Source: an uncultured Erysipelotrichaceae bacterium (GTDB lineage: Bacteria; Bacillota_I; Bacilli_A; RFN20; CAG-826). From it: DNA of 19,240 nucleotides. A program made the translations under genes and the position numbers. Each line of letters starts with the position of its first letter. Positions within the stretch are counted from its first letter, which is position 1. Of this stretch, positions 1 through 7,869 are shown piece after piece. The DNA lies in the NCBI GenBank assembly GCA_902791085.1, contig CADAUN010000007.1, forward strand, positions 3,610 to 22,849, in the 5' to 3' direction. The notes beneath the pieces are model-generated. The model worked only from the letters and a program-made list of their open reading frames with translations, was not told the origin of the DNA and ran no database searches.

Positions 1-1
1 T

Positions 2-1402
2 TCCACCGAAATCGTCGCCTGCATTGCCTCTCAACCGACCACCATTGACCCGCATCTCAATTCTTCCGTTGACGGCGGCACTTATGACTCCATGCTTTTC
101 CAAGGATTGATGCGTTGGTCCCATGACGGCGTATATGGCCAAAGCGGCTATGCCGTCAAAGTCATTGAAGGCGATGCGGCAAGCTATCAAAAAACAGTGA
201 ATGCCGACGGAACAGTCACTTATGTCTTTACCTTAAAAGAAGGACTTCGTTGGTCTGATGGCACGCCATATGACGCCAAAGACTATGTCCGTTCTTGGCG
301 CCGTTCTGTCAACCATTCGACAGCAGCAGACTACGCTTATCTTTACGAAGTCATCAAAGGCGGCGCTGAGGCAGAAGAAGGCGACACTGGCGAAGAATTG
401 GAAGTCAGCGCTTCGGAAGATGGAAAACAATTGACAGTGAATTTGGTAAGCGATGTTCCTTATTTCCTTCAATTGATGGCCTTCCCGGCATTCTATCCAG
501 TCCCCGAAACTGCGGATGCCGAAGGCGCTTGGTGCGCCGTTGGGCAAACGCCGATCTCTAACGGGGCGATGAAGCTTTCGTCTTATGACAAGACCAAAAT
601 CGAAATGGTGAAAAACGAGAACTATGTCGATGCGGGACGAGTGACGGCAACCAAAATCACCTTCCCCTTCTCTGACGATGCTTCGGCGATGCTCACCGCA
701 TACCGTTCGAATGCCTATGCCTTAATTGATGACGTCCCAACGGCGGAACTCGCTACTTTGAGAGCCGAAATTCCAAATGAGTTCTTTAACCCGGGCCAAC
801 TTGGTACTTATTACATCTCCTTTAACATTCGTAGCTCCTTTGCCGACGGCGTGTTAGACACCGAAGAAAAACGGACCAAATACCGGCAAGCCTTGGGCTT
901 AATGATCGACCGGAATTACCTCGTGGAATCCGTAGCACAAAACGGCGCCAGCCCTGCCGATGGATTTGTCTCCAAAGGTTTGACGGAAGCGGATGGAGCA
1001 ACCGATTGGACCGACGCGCGTAAACCTTATTTCTCTTTAGCGAAAGCGGATCAAGCATCCAACGAAGAGAAAGCCGTTCAGATGTTGAAAGACATTGGCT
1101 TGGAATTCGATGAAGGCACCAAACAATTCACCAACGCTCCTGGTTTCTCTTATCTCTATAACACCGGTGCTGGACATAAAGCCATCGCAGAATATCTCCA
1201 ACAAGCTTGGGCCAAATACGGCATCAAAGCGACGCTAGAAAACCAAGAATGGGCAACCTTCGTGACAACGCGTAAAGAAGGCGAATGCGACGTGGCTCGC
1301 GGCGGATGGCTTTGCGACTATGACGATCCGATTTCCATGTTGGATATGTTCGTCTCGAATTCGGGCAACAACGATCCTGGTTTCGGAAAAGCCCCACTTT
1401 GA
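2..1402 (+). pseudogene. Oligopeptide-binding protein (OppA/DppE type, SBP_bac_5), 5' cut by window, C-terminus truncated
   Basis: This is an extracytoplasmic solute-binding protein of an ABC peptide importer. The frame is open from base 2, so the signal peptide and lipobox lie off the window; the first visible residues (ASQPTTIDPHLNSSVDGG) are the usual start of the mature family-5 fold. The family signature EGLRWSDGTPYDAKDYVRSW is present around bases 239-298, and WLCDYDDPISMLDMF near 1308-1352 matches the conserved late SBP_5 motif. The protein then stops with NNDPGFGKAPL and TGA. Family members normally continue about 100 residues past this GNND motif, and none of the three downstream frames restores a recognisable C-terminus. 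The lesion therefore looks like a deletion that joined the gene to its own terminator. It is probably non-functional; a truncated but expressed form cannot be excluded. It is distinct from the much longer OppA downstream. Confidence 0.85.
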
Positions 1403-1439
1403 TTTCTCTCCAACAAAAGTCTCTACGAGCATTAGCTTC

Positions 1440-1473
1440 AAAAGCGGACGGGTGATAAACCTGCCCGCTTTTT
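1440..1473 (+). terminator. Rho-independent terminator after the truncated binding protein
   Basis: An imperfect stem of AAAAGCGGACGGG against CCTGCCCGCTTTT with a loop of about seven bases is followed by a run of T. One mismatch and one G-U pair interrupt it. It lies about 40 bases after the premature stop and is probably the original terminator of the binding-protein transcript. Confidence 0.75.
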
Positions 1474-1595
1474 TCATGCCTAAAAAACGGCTTTTATCAG
1501 TCTATTGGATCTTTGTTATCCGTCTATAGATATGGAACCAGGCAAATCTTTTTGCGTCATTCGCAAATATTACAACGCCTTTGATGGATTCGGTG

Positions 1596-1626
1596 TTGAC
1601 CTGAACGTTGGCGACAGGTTTATCGT
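1596..1626 (+). promoter_or_regulatory. Possible MerR-type promoter and operator for the regulator gene
   Basis: TTGACC (1596-1601) and TATCGT (1621-1626) are separated by 19 bases, the overlong spacer typical of MerR-regulated promoters. An inverted repeat ACCTG/CAGGT (1599-1603 and 1615-1619) is centred in the spacer. The start codon of a MerR-type gene lies 20 bases beyond the -10 box, so autoregulation is plausible. The -10 match is only 4 of 6 and the dyad arms are only 5 bp, so this is tentative. Confidence 0.35.
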
Positions 1627-1645
1627 CTTATTCAAAGGAGAAAAC

Positions 1646-2134
1646 ATGAATAAAAAGACCTACAGCTTGCGAGAAGTCTGCCAGATTATCGGCACGACAA
1701 GAAGCGCACTGCACGGCTATGACAAAGTTGGTTTGTTGCATCCTAGCGAAAAGCGCGGAAGCGGCGCTTACTGGTTTTATGATGAGAAGGCAATTGCCAA
1801 ATTAGTGGCAATCGAATTGCTCTCTTCCGCCGGCTACAGCCGCTTGAAAATCAAGGAAATGCTAGGTTCGTCGCATCTCGAAGTTCATCTTCGTGAGGCG
1901 GCGAATCGTCTTGAGGAAGAACGGAAACGTATCGTGGCAAAAATTTGTCTCTTTGAAATGCTGACGCGTGTTTGCCAAACGCCGTCTTCGAATGACGATG
2001 CATCCTTCAGTTTTAGCGCTCAAATCGAGCGATGTATCAGCTTTCTTTCATCGTTCTCTTATGAAACACAAGCGGATATCCAAATGGTTTCTTCCGAAGT
2101 ACTTCTGCCTGCGTTTCAAAAGCAAAGACAATAG
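1646..2134 (+). CDS. MerR-family transcriptional regulator
   Basis: This is a 162-residue DNA-binding regulator. The N-terminal 70 residues form a MerR winged helix-turn-helix: YSLREVCQIIGTTRSALHGY, then DKVGLLHP, then GSGAYWFYDEKAIAKL, and AGYSRLKIKEML, matching the family pattern of a helix-turn-helix followed by a GLL.P wing and a GY.FY helix. A charged helix (about residues 75-105, EAANRLEEERKRIVAKI) would be the dimerisation coiled coil. The C-terminal 55 residues are a short effector domain with no recognised ligand motif; no metal-binding cysteine pair is apparent. The ATG at 1646 is chosen because AAAGGAG (1634-1640) precedes it at good spacing and the HTH begins directly after; the frame is open further upstream (from 1505), but that part has no SD and no family similarity. 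The broken gene and the small membrane-protein gene follow closely and may be its targets. Confidence 0.85.
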   Translation: MNKKTYSLREVCQIIGTTRSALHGYDKVGLLHPSEKRGSGAYWFYDEKAIAKLVAIELLSSAGYSRLKIKEMLGSSHLEVHLREAANRLEEERKRIVAKICLFEMLTRVCQTPSSNDDASFSFSAQIERCISFLSSFSYETQADIQMVSSEVLLPAFQKQRQ

Positions 2135-2142
2135 GAGGTAAG

Positions 2143-2601
2143 TCGAAAAATCAAAAAGCCAACGTTCCCTCGCCGAATTCAAATGAAGAATCAGAACATT
2201 TGGCTCTGATAGAAAGAAATCTTCATGTAACGAGTGAAACCTATCGCATTAAGGAAAAATTGACTGTCCAAAAAGCGCTCTCGGCACCAAAACGATATGC
2301 GACATCTAAGGTGACGATGAAAGACAACGCCTATGTCAGTGGATTTGATCTTTCGTTAACTGCGACGAATTCTTCTTCCAACGCCACAACCTCTTGAACG
2401 GGCGTTTGTGTAGCATTGTTTGACCAAAATGACGTTTCGTTTGCACTCTATACCAGCACCATCTTAGGTAACCTCGCGGCTGGAGAAACACGAAACGTCA
2501 CGACGTTGCTAGAAAACGCCAACGTAAAGCCTCAACTTAAAGCAGCAGACATTCATCGTTATGAAGCCACTGCTTACAAATACAAAATGTTTCATTTATA
2601 A
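2143..2601 (+). pseudogene. Broken small gene, FxLYD-like domain, lost start and in-frame TGA
   Basis: One reading frame is open from an excellent SD (AGGAGG, 2133-2138) to TAA at 2599-2601, but it has two lesions. No ATG, GTG or TTG lies at proper distance from the SD: the codon where a start should be is TCG (2143-2145), followed by codons for KNQKAN, as if an initial Met had been lost. A TGA at 2395-2397 then interrupts the frame, and the residues on both sides fit one continuous domain. The second half (VCVALFDQ, then LGNLAAGETRNVTTLL) resembles the FxLYD-type beta-sandwich of secreted or membrane-bound Gram-positive proteins; this assignment is tentative. Internal TTG starts at 2200 and 2416 give only fragments. 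It is most likely a decayed gene; sequencing error or programmed TGA readthrough are alternatives. Confidence 0.6.
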
Positions 2602-2621
2602 AAGAAAGGAAATTTCCAATT

Positions 2622-2885
2622 ATGGGTATCGTATCTCTTGTTCTTGGCCTATTGTCTATCATCCTCGCTTGTGTTTCTTTCAATATCTTCGTCGGCTATC
2701 TTTCCATCGTCGCTTTGGTGCTTGGCATCTGCGGCATTGTTTTTGGTGGCATAACGCTTTCGAAGAAGCTAAATTTCCATGGATGCGGGGTGGCCGGATT
2801 AGTATTAGGCATTATCTCGACAGTCTTCTCTTTTATCCCTGCGATTATTTGGATTATTGCCATTGTGGCAGCCTCTGCCGCCTAA
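2622..2885 (+). CDS. Small polytopic membrane protein, DUF4190-like
   Basis: This is an 87-residue, almost entirely hydrophobic protein with three predicted membrane helices: about residues 2-33, 34-48 (ending GIVFGGITLSKK) and 57-86. The repeated pattern of LGLLSI/LGICGIVFG/LGIISTVFSF with a short basic linker (SKKLNFHG) is typical of DUF4190-type proteins of Gram-positive bacteria. Their function is unknown; they often accompany zinc-ribbon or FxLYD-type surface proteins. The ATG at 2622 follows AAAGGA (2605-2610) at 11 bases. It starts 20 bases after the broken gene's stop, so the two were probably cotranscribed, and it remains intact. A strong terminator downstream ends the unit. Confidence 0.7.
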   Translation: MGIVSLVLGLLSIILACVSFNIFVGYLSIVALVLGICGIVFGGITLSKKLNFHGCGVAGLVLGIISTVFSFIPAIIWIIAIVAASAA

Positions 2886-2973
2886 TTTGAACTCGTATCG
2901 CTGCGCAGAGGTGACACGGTTTTTTGGCAATAAGTCGCTTGTAATGGCGCCGCATAGCAGGAAGAAGAATGCG

Positions 2974-3027
2974 AAAAGCCCTCCTTAAAAAGGCAAAACG
3001 ATTGGTCTTGTCGCGGAGGGCTTTTTT
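2974..3027 (+). terminator. Rho-independent terminator
   Basis: The perfect 11-bp arms AAAAGCCCTCC (2974-2984) and GGAGGGCTTTT are followed by further T residues (to 3027). The loop of 30 bases is long but can form a weak inner stem. It closes the MerR/DUF4190 unit. Confidence 0.75.
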
Positions 3028-3216
3028 GCTTGATTTTGAATGTCACCTTTAGGCTTAGCAAAAATGATGTTTACCTTGATCGCAATTTCTTTAAACCCGA
3101 TCTGATTGGATGGAGAGGTGATAGGCAAAATATCTCCTTTGAGGATTGCCTGTGGTAGAAAAAAAGAAAAGACATAAAATATAGAATATGGGCAGCAAAA
3201 GAAAGGATGTTCCCTT

Positions 3217-3239
3217 CTTTCCGCGTTAAAAACGGAAAG
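3217..3239 (+). promoter_or_regulatory. Leader hairpin covering the SD-like site of the GT-C gene
   Basis: CTTTCCG (3217-3223) pairs perfectly with CGGAAAG (3233-3239) around a nine-base loop. The right arm includes GGAAAG, the only SD-like motif near the ATG at 3253. The hairpin could limit translation, but the spacing from GGAAAG to ATG is already long (13 bases). Confidence 0.35.
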
Positions 3240-3252
3240 CGATTTATTTCTT

Positions 3253-5670
3253 ATGATTTTCTTGTGGGCGAGTGTACTTCCTTGTGGCGTAGCGGCGTTG
3301 TTTTTCGGATTACGTTATTATCTGCCTAAAAAGAAAGAGTCGTCCGCCTTTTCTTTTTTTGCTGATGCCGTAATGCCAGATGGCCTTGCTTCTTTATTGC
3401 TCTCGCTTCTCATCGCATTGCTCGTTCTTTTGTTGTTCCCTCATTATTCGTCTTCTTCGTTCCTTTTGTTTTTCTTAAGCCAAAGTGTTTTGATGGATTG
3501 GCTTCGCCCTGTTCGAAGAATATGGCACTTAAGCAAAGAAAAACAAAATCCTTTTGCGAATGGAGAAAAGAAAAACAGCATTCGCGATCTTTTGTTACTT
3601 GCGGTTGTTGCCCTTGAGATTTTCGCTTTCCATCCAGATTCCTATCGCGGAAGAAAAGTAGAGGTCATTGGAACCATCAGTCAAGTCTCTTCTCCCTCAA
3701 TCAAGCAAGAAGATGGGTCCATACTTTGGGAAAACGCCAACCCCTTAGAAATACACGACATCGATACGGACAACGATACCTTCTTTTTAGATTTCGCTAC
3801 GGAAAATTTAGGCGCCCAAATTCGTTTTCGCACCAGAGAAAGCGGCAATACTTCCTCAAACGCCTGGTCAGCCTACCAAACCTACAACGTGAATTTAGCT
3901 TATCCAGAAGACGTCCGCTTTGCGCTTCCGCGCCCCGTTTTATCTTCTTATGAAAATCATCAATATGATTTACAAATTGTGGCATTTTATTCCCACGAAG
4001 AGCAGGCTTCTTCTCATTTGCTTCATCTCAAGGCAGTTCGTTTTAATGCACCGCTTTATTTTGCAATCTCTTATCTTCGACTCTTCGGTTTAGAAGCTTT
4101 GATTTTGCTTCTTTCTGGCGTTACGAAGGCTTTCATGCGTCATACCAAAACCGATGTTGTTTCCTCAAAACGCCCTCGTAGCGCATTCGCAAAATCAATG
4201 GAAATTGCCGGAGCGATTTCTTTCTTCGCTTTAGCGGTTTTCTTAGCCATTTCTTGGATTTATCGCGGCCGTTATTACACGGCATATCCCTTCGATGAAA
4301 GTTTATTGCCTGAATCCGGCTACAGTTATCTTTATTACCGCCTTTTTGATGCATTAAGGCATGGGCAATTTTCTCTTCGTATCGATCCCGATCCTAAGCT
4401 GATAGCTTTAGAAAACCCATATGACATTTCCATGCGAAGCGGCGTGAAATATTTATGGGATTGTGCCTATTATCAAGGTCATTATTATTGTTATTTTGGG
4501 ATTGGACCGGTTTTGTTTGTCATGTTCCCGGTCTATTTTTTAACGGGTTGCACCTTGGTTCCAACCGGTGCTTTCGTGTTACAACTTGCTATCCTTGTAA
4601 CCGCTTTGGAATTTTTGTTCTTAGGTCCTCTTTGGAATAAAGCAACCGGCGAGAGAATTCGTTATCCGATGGCGTTTTGCATGGGAATTTTAGCTTTTTT
4701 TGCCAGCGCTTTCCCTTTGATGTTCAAAGATAATTTCATCGATTGGCAATATTGGGTGGCGTTCAATTGGGGCATTGCGAATCTCGTTGCTTTCCTTGGA
4801 TTGACTTTATGTGCCTATTCTTTCCCACAAGCTCGTCTTTCCTTATTCCCCTGCATTGGTTTTGCCTTTGTCGCTTTGTTATTATCTCGCCCCGATTTAT
4901 GTTTCTCGGTCATTGTTTTGTCTCCGTTATTCTTCCGTATGATGTTTGACCATAACGTTTCAGGAAAGCGAAGAATCATTTCTTTTGCTTCACTATTCTC
5001 CGTTTTGGCCATTGGAATGGGGTTTGCATTTTATTACAACGTAAAACGCTTTGGCAATCCTTTTGAATTCGGCTCCAGTTATCAATTAACTGTCATGGAT
5101 CAGCGTGAACTGCATTTGACGTTGAATGGCGTTGTGGCTGGGGCGTTTCATTTCTTTTTCCAACCTTGGGTTCCTGCCGATTCCTTCCCTCTCGTTCGTT
5201 GCAGCGCCATCGTCACCCCATTGTCGTATCATCTTTACACCATGCCGACCGTCGGTGTTTTTACGAATCTCTTTTCGTGGGGCATCTTACTTCCATTCCT
5301 TCTATGGAAAGGGGCTACTTGGGAAAAGAAAGCCACTTATATCTTGCTTTATCCTGTTTTCCTTCTCTATGCCGGGTTGGTTTATTCTTTCTCTGGAAGT
5401 TGTCCGCGTTATTGTCTTTCGTTTTGGGTCATTGGATCCTTTGCTTCCCTTTATTTTGTGTTTCGCCTTCTTGGCCAAATGGGAGATACGCCCTCGAGTA
5501 AACGTCTCTTAAGAGGAGTGATTCTTGCGGCATTCTTTGCTGGATTTATCGGGCTTTTCTTGCCTTTAAGCGGATATTCGAATGGTCGTTTTGGCTATGG
5601 CGGCTTAGGCGAAGGACAGCTTTGGGGATACACGGAAATCATCCGACGAATGGTAAATCTATGGCATTAG
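3253..5670 (+). CDS. Large GT-C-type membrane glycosyltransferase-like protein with internal beta domain
   Basis: This is an 805-residue polytopic membrane protein. It has N-terminal helices (about residues 1-20, 45-62, 66-82 and 113-128), then an extracytoplasmic beta-rich domain (about 133-267) that resembles a jelly-roll. About ten more membrane helices follow from residue 277 to the C-terminus. The long loop at about 356-410 reads LFDALRHGQFSLRIDPDP, then NPYD, then YYQGHYYCYFG, a pattern known from bacterial GT-C membrane proteins that probably transfer sugars from polyprenyl-phosphate donors. YYNVKRFGNPFEFG (from residue 594) and FQPW fit the same group. Donor and acceptor cannot be read from sequence. 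The ATG at 3253 is used, with only a weak SD; TTG at 3265 is an alternative. The last ten bases overlap the next gene, so the two are translationally coupled and probably share a pathway in surface polysaccharide or glycolipid assembly. Confidence 0.7.
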   Translation: MIFLWASVLPCGVAALFFGLRYYLPKKKESSAFSFFADAVMPDGLASLLLSLLIALLVLLLFPHYSSSSFLLFFLSQSVLMDWLRPVRRIWHLSKEKQNPFANGEKKNSIRDLLLLAVVALEIFAFHPDSYRGRKVEVIGTISQVSSPSIKQEDGSILWENANPLEIHDIDTDNDTFFLDFATENLGAQIRFRTRESGNTSSNAWSAYQTYNVNLAYPEDVRFALPRPVLSSYENHQYDLQIVAFYSHEEQASSHLLHLKAVRFNAPLYFAISYLRLFGLEALILLLSGVTKAFMRHTKTDVVSSKRPRSAFAKSMEIAGAISFFALAVFLAISWIYRGRYYTAYPFDESLLPESGYSYLYYRLFDALRHGQFSLRIDPDPKLIALENPYDISMRSGVKYLWDCAYYQGHYYCYFGIGPVLFVMFPVYFLTGCTLVPTGAFVLQLAILVTALEFLFLGPLWNKATGERIRYPMAFCMGILAFFASAFPLMFKDNFIDWQYWVAFNWGIANLVAFLGLTLCAYSFPQARLSLFPCIGFAFVALLLSRPDLCFSVIVLSPLFFRMMFDHNVSGKRRIISFASLFSVLAIGMGFAFYYNVKRFGNPFEFGSSYQLTVMDQRELHLTLNGVVAGAFHFFFQPWVPADSFPLVRCSAIVTPLSYHLYTMPTVGVFTNLFSWGILLPFLLWKGATWEKKATYILLYPVFLLYAGLVYSFSGSCPRYCLSFWVIGSFASLYFVFRLLGQMGDTPSSKRLLRGVILAAFFAGFIGLFLPLSGYSNGRFGYGGLGEGQLWGYTEIIRRMVNLWH

Positions 5671-7796
5671 CAAATTCTATGACAGTAACCGCTCCTAAAA
5701 CGAGAGCAAAATCCGATATATTTGCTTCCATATTTCCTTATTTTCTTTTGCTCATCGGAAGCATCGTTTCCATCTATCCATGGTTCATGCGTCTAGGAGA
5801 AATTCCTGGTGGCGACGATTCTCTTTGCCATCTTTCTTGGATTTATGATGTTCTTTATGGCTTCCAGCACGGGTTCTTTTTCTCTACGGATCATTTGTTA
5901 GAAGGCATCTTTGCCACCAACAGTCATTTGTATTACGCGCCTTTTGCTCATTATTCGATTGCCATCAATGCTTATCTTTTCTCTTGGACAGGAATTCAAA
6001 TTACCGAAGCCATTAAACTCACCACCGTTGAAGTCTCTTTCTTAGGGGCGATATACGCCTATTTGCTTGGCAAAAAGATCGGAAATAACCGCGAATTCGG
6101 TTTGGCGTTTGGCTTACTTTTTCTATTTTTCCCTTATCGTCTTTATGATTTGATGTATCGCTTTGCTCTCGCCGAAGGATTTGCCATTAGTTTTATTCCG
6201 ATGATTTTCTATGGTCTCTACCGCATGTGTCACGAGAAAGAACTTAAACCCTCCCCTTTTGTATCGATCGTCATCGGAGCAAGTCTTCTCGTTTTGACGC
6301 ACCCTTTAACGGCCGCGATGGTCGCTTTGGCTTGCATCGTATTTGTATTGGCAAACCTTAAGAATTTGATTCAAGCCCAAAAGCGAAGCCCTTTCTTCTT
6401 GCTTTATTTTGCCATTATGGTGATCTTGATTGTTCTATTGGTCGCTTTCTTTGTGTTCCCTATGCAAAAAGCCATGAAAGAGGGCCTTCTTCGTATCAGC
6501 GACCCCGAAACGATGAGAAGTACTCTCGAGACGGTTCAAAAATCGATTTACGATGACTCTTTTTTCCGCGCTGGTTTTTTGGATTTCAAATGGCGAGATC
6601 GCTATGTTGGCAACGAGGGAGGAAAAGACAGCGCAGCAAATTGGATCTTAGGTCTTTGTTTCTTCCCTCTTTCTTGTTCTTTTGTCATCGTTGGCGATTT
6701 CTTCACGCGAAAATATCTAGGGAATAAAGGCTGGTGGCAACTTTTGGAAATCCCCATTACTTGTCTCTTGGCTTTTTTGCCGATGATTCTTTCTCATCAA
6801 CGGGTAGAAATCGATATCGCTTTAGGTTTCTTTTGCATTGCTTTCTTTGCCCAACGTTATTTCCGTTATGGACTTCATCCGCAAGAATACGAAGAAATGC
6901 GAAGAGAGAAATTCTCCCCGAAAGCGTATTACCAAAATGGTGACCTTTATGCCAGTATCATCGTCTTTTCTCTTGGGCTCGTGTATTTGTTTGTCCCCCA
7001 AGTATGGGCTTACCTTCCTTCTCAAGCGTATTACATCCAATTTGCTTTCCGTCTATGGGCAATTACGATTTTTGCCGCGATGTTGTTACTCTTTGCTTTG
7101 GTTAAACCTTTTGCCAACAAAGGATGGATGAGAAGCGTTATATTAGCCATCAGTTGTTTCTTTTTCGCCATCGCTCAAGCGCCGGTCGATAAACGTATCT
7201 GGGCAATAGAAAAAGGGAACGGCTGGAGCTCCGATCCTGATGTGAAAACCTTAGTCAATCAACGTTATTGGACGTGGAATAGCGAATATGTTCCGATGAT
7301 TTTCTTATCGAATGATTATGTCCCTACCTATGAAAAATCGCTCTACTACACCGTTAGCAAAATTCAAAAAGACGCCACTTATGGCCGAAAGAGCGGCCCT
7401 TATTGGCCGGTTGGAAAAGAAGAATATATCACTCCTGCAATCTTAGAAGGAAAAGGCAGCATAACAGTGCTCGATGTAAACACGCCATCTGTGGATTTCG
7501 AAGTCACCATAGAAGAAGATGCCTTAATTCAAATCCCACAATTCTATAGCGATGGGTACGCCGTAAAGGCGATTGACCAAAACGGAAAGAAAACGGATTG
7601 CCCGATTTCTAATGTTGATGGTTTAGTGGCGTTTCGCGTGCCAAAAGGCGAAGCGACTTTGCAAGTACGTTACATCGGAACAAAAGGACAACGGATTGGC
7701 TATTGGCTTTTCGGCGTAGGAACATTAGGCACCCTCGCTTTCGCCATCACGCCCACTTTGATATCAAGAAGAAAGAAAAAACAAAACGAAGAATAG
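5661..7796 (+). CDS. GT-C-type membrane protein with PTPS-related/YfhO-like features
   Basis: This is a polytopic membrane protein of 711 residues if started at the ATG (5661) that overlaps the upstream stop; ATG 5679 and an SD-supported TTG at 5622 are alternatives. After the first helix, residues 50-57 read GGDDSLCH, the position of the acidic/His motif (DxxxH) in the first external loop of the '6-pyruvoyl-tetrahydropterin synthase-related' membrane family, a GT-C-like group. About ten to twelve helices follow. A C-terminal external beta domain (about 600-675, with QIPQFYSDGYAV and FRVPKGEATLQVRYIG) precedes a last helix (679-701) and a basic tail (RRKKK), an order shared with YfhO-type proteins. 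It likely works with its neighbour on a surface glycan, for example adding a side sugar. Substrate is unknown. The PTPS name reflects database history, not pterin chemistry. Confidence 0.7.
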   Translation: MALANSMTVTAPKTRAKSDIFASIFPYFLLLIGSIVSIYPWFMRLGEIPGGDDSLCHLSWIYDVLYGFQHGFFFSTDHLLEGIFATNSHLYYAPFAHYSIAINAYLFSWTGIQITEAIKLTTVEVSFLGAIYAYLLGKKIGNNREFGLAFGLLFLFFPYRLYDLMYRFALAEGFAISFIPMIFYGLYRMCHEKELKPSPFVSIVIGASLLVLTHPLTAAMVALACIVFVLANLKNLIQAQKRSPFFLLYFAIMVILIVLLVAFFVFPMQKAMKEGLLRISDPETMRSTLETVQKSIYDDSFFRAGFLDFKWRDRYVGNEGGKDSAANWILGLCFFPLSCSFVIVGDFFTRKYLGNKGWWQLLEIPITCLLAFLPMILSHQRVEIDIALGFFCIAFFAQRYFRYGLHPQEYEEMRREKFSPKAYYQNGDLYASIIVFSLGLVYLFVPQVWAYLPSQAYYIQFAFRLWAITIFAAMLLLFALVKPFANKGWMRSVILAISCFFFAIAQAPVDKRIWAIEKGNGWSSDPDVKTLVNQRYWTWNSEYVPMIFLSNDYVPTYEKSLYYTVSKIQKDATYGRKSGPYWPVGKEEYITPAILEGKGSITVLDVNTPSVDFEVTIEEDALIQIPQFYSDGYAVKAIDQNGKKTDCPISNVDGLVAFRVPKGEATLQVRYIGTKGQRIGYWLFGVGTLGTLAFAITPTLISRRKKKQNEE

Positions 7797-7816
7797 ATGG
7801 TTTCGTTTGATTTTTT
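7784..7816 (+). terminator. Weak candidate terminator at the end of the GT-C pair
   Basis: AAACGAA (7784-7790) pairs with TTCGTTT (7802-7808) and a T6 run follows at 7811-7816. The stop codon lies in the loop. The stem is AT-rich, so termination may be partial. Confidence 0.4.
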
Positions 7817-7838
7817 CTCCTCTTTTTTCCTATGAACT

Positions 7839-7844
7839 TACAAT
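7839..7844 (+). promoter_or_regulatory. Candidate -10 box upstream of the SDR gene
   Basis: TACAAT matches the -10 consensus in 5 of 6 bases and would start transcription near 7851, just before the AAGGA SD (7856-7860). No good -35 is found at 16-18 bases. Readthrough from the upstream pair is the alternative. Confidence 0.3.
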
Positions 7845-7869
7845 AGAAAAGAAAGAAGGATTTCAAGAC

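Larger units (their letters stand above)
2886..3252. other. Intergenic region between two transcription units
   Basis: This 367-base gap has no convincing gene. Its left part holds the terminator at 2974-3027. Its right part should contain the promoter of the GT-C gene pair: AT-rich -10-like hexamers TAAAAT (3175-3180) and TATAGA (3180-3185) are visible, but no -35 box sits at proper spacing. A short hairpin (3217-3239) lies just before the next start codon. A poor inverted repeat, GGCAA near 3124 and TTGCC near 3146, was also noted. Confidence 0.5.

Noticed and set aside
1505..1645. Longer N-terminus for the MerR-type regulator
   Set aside because: The frame is open, but it lacks an SD and overlaps the proposed promoter; the family fold and the SD both point to the ATG at 1646.
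2969..3052. 27-codon peptide with an upstream purine-rich stretch
   Set aside because: It overlaps the terminator hairpin and its apparent coding sequence is explained by the stem.
3207..3326. 39-codon leader frame out of frame with the first GT-C gene
   Set aside because: The purine-rich stretch abuts the ATG with no spacing and the product has no recognisable features.
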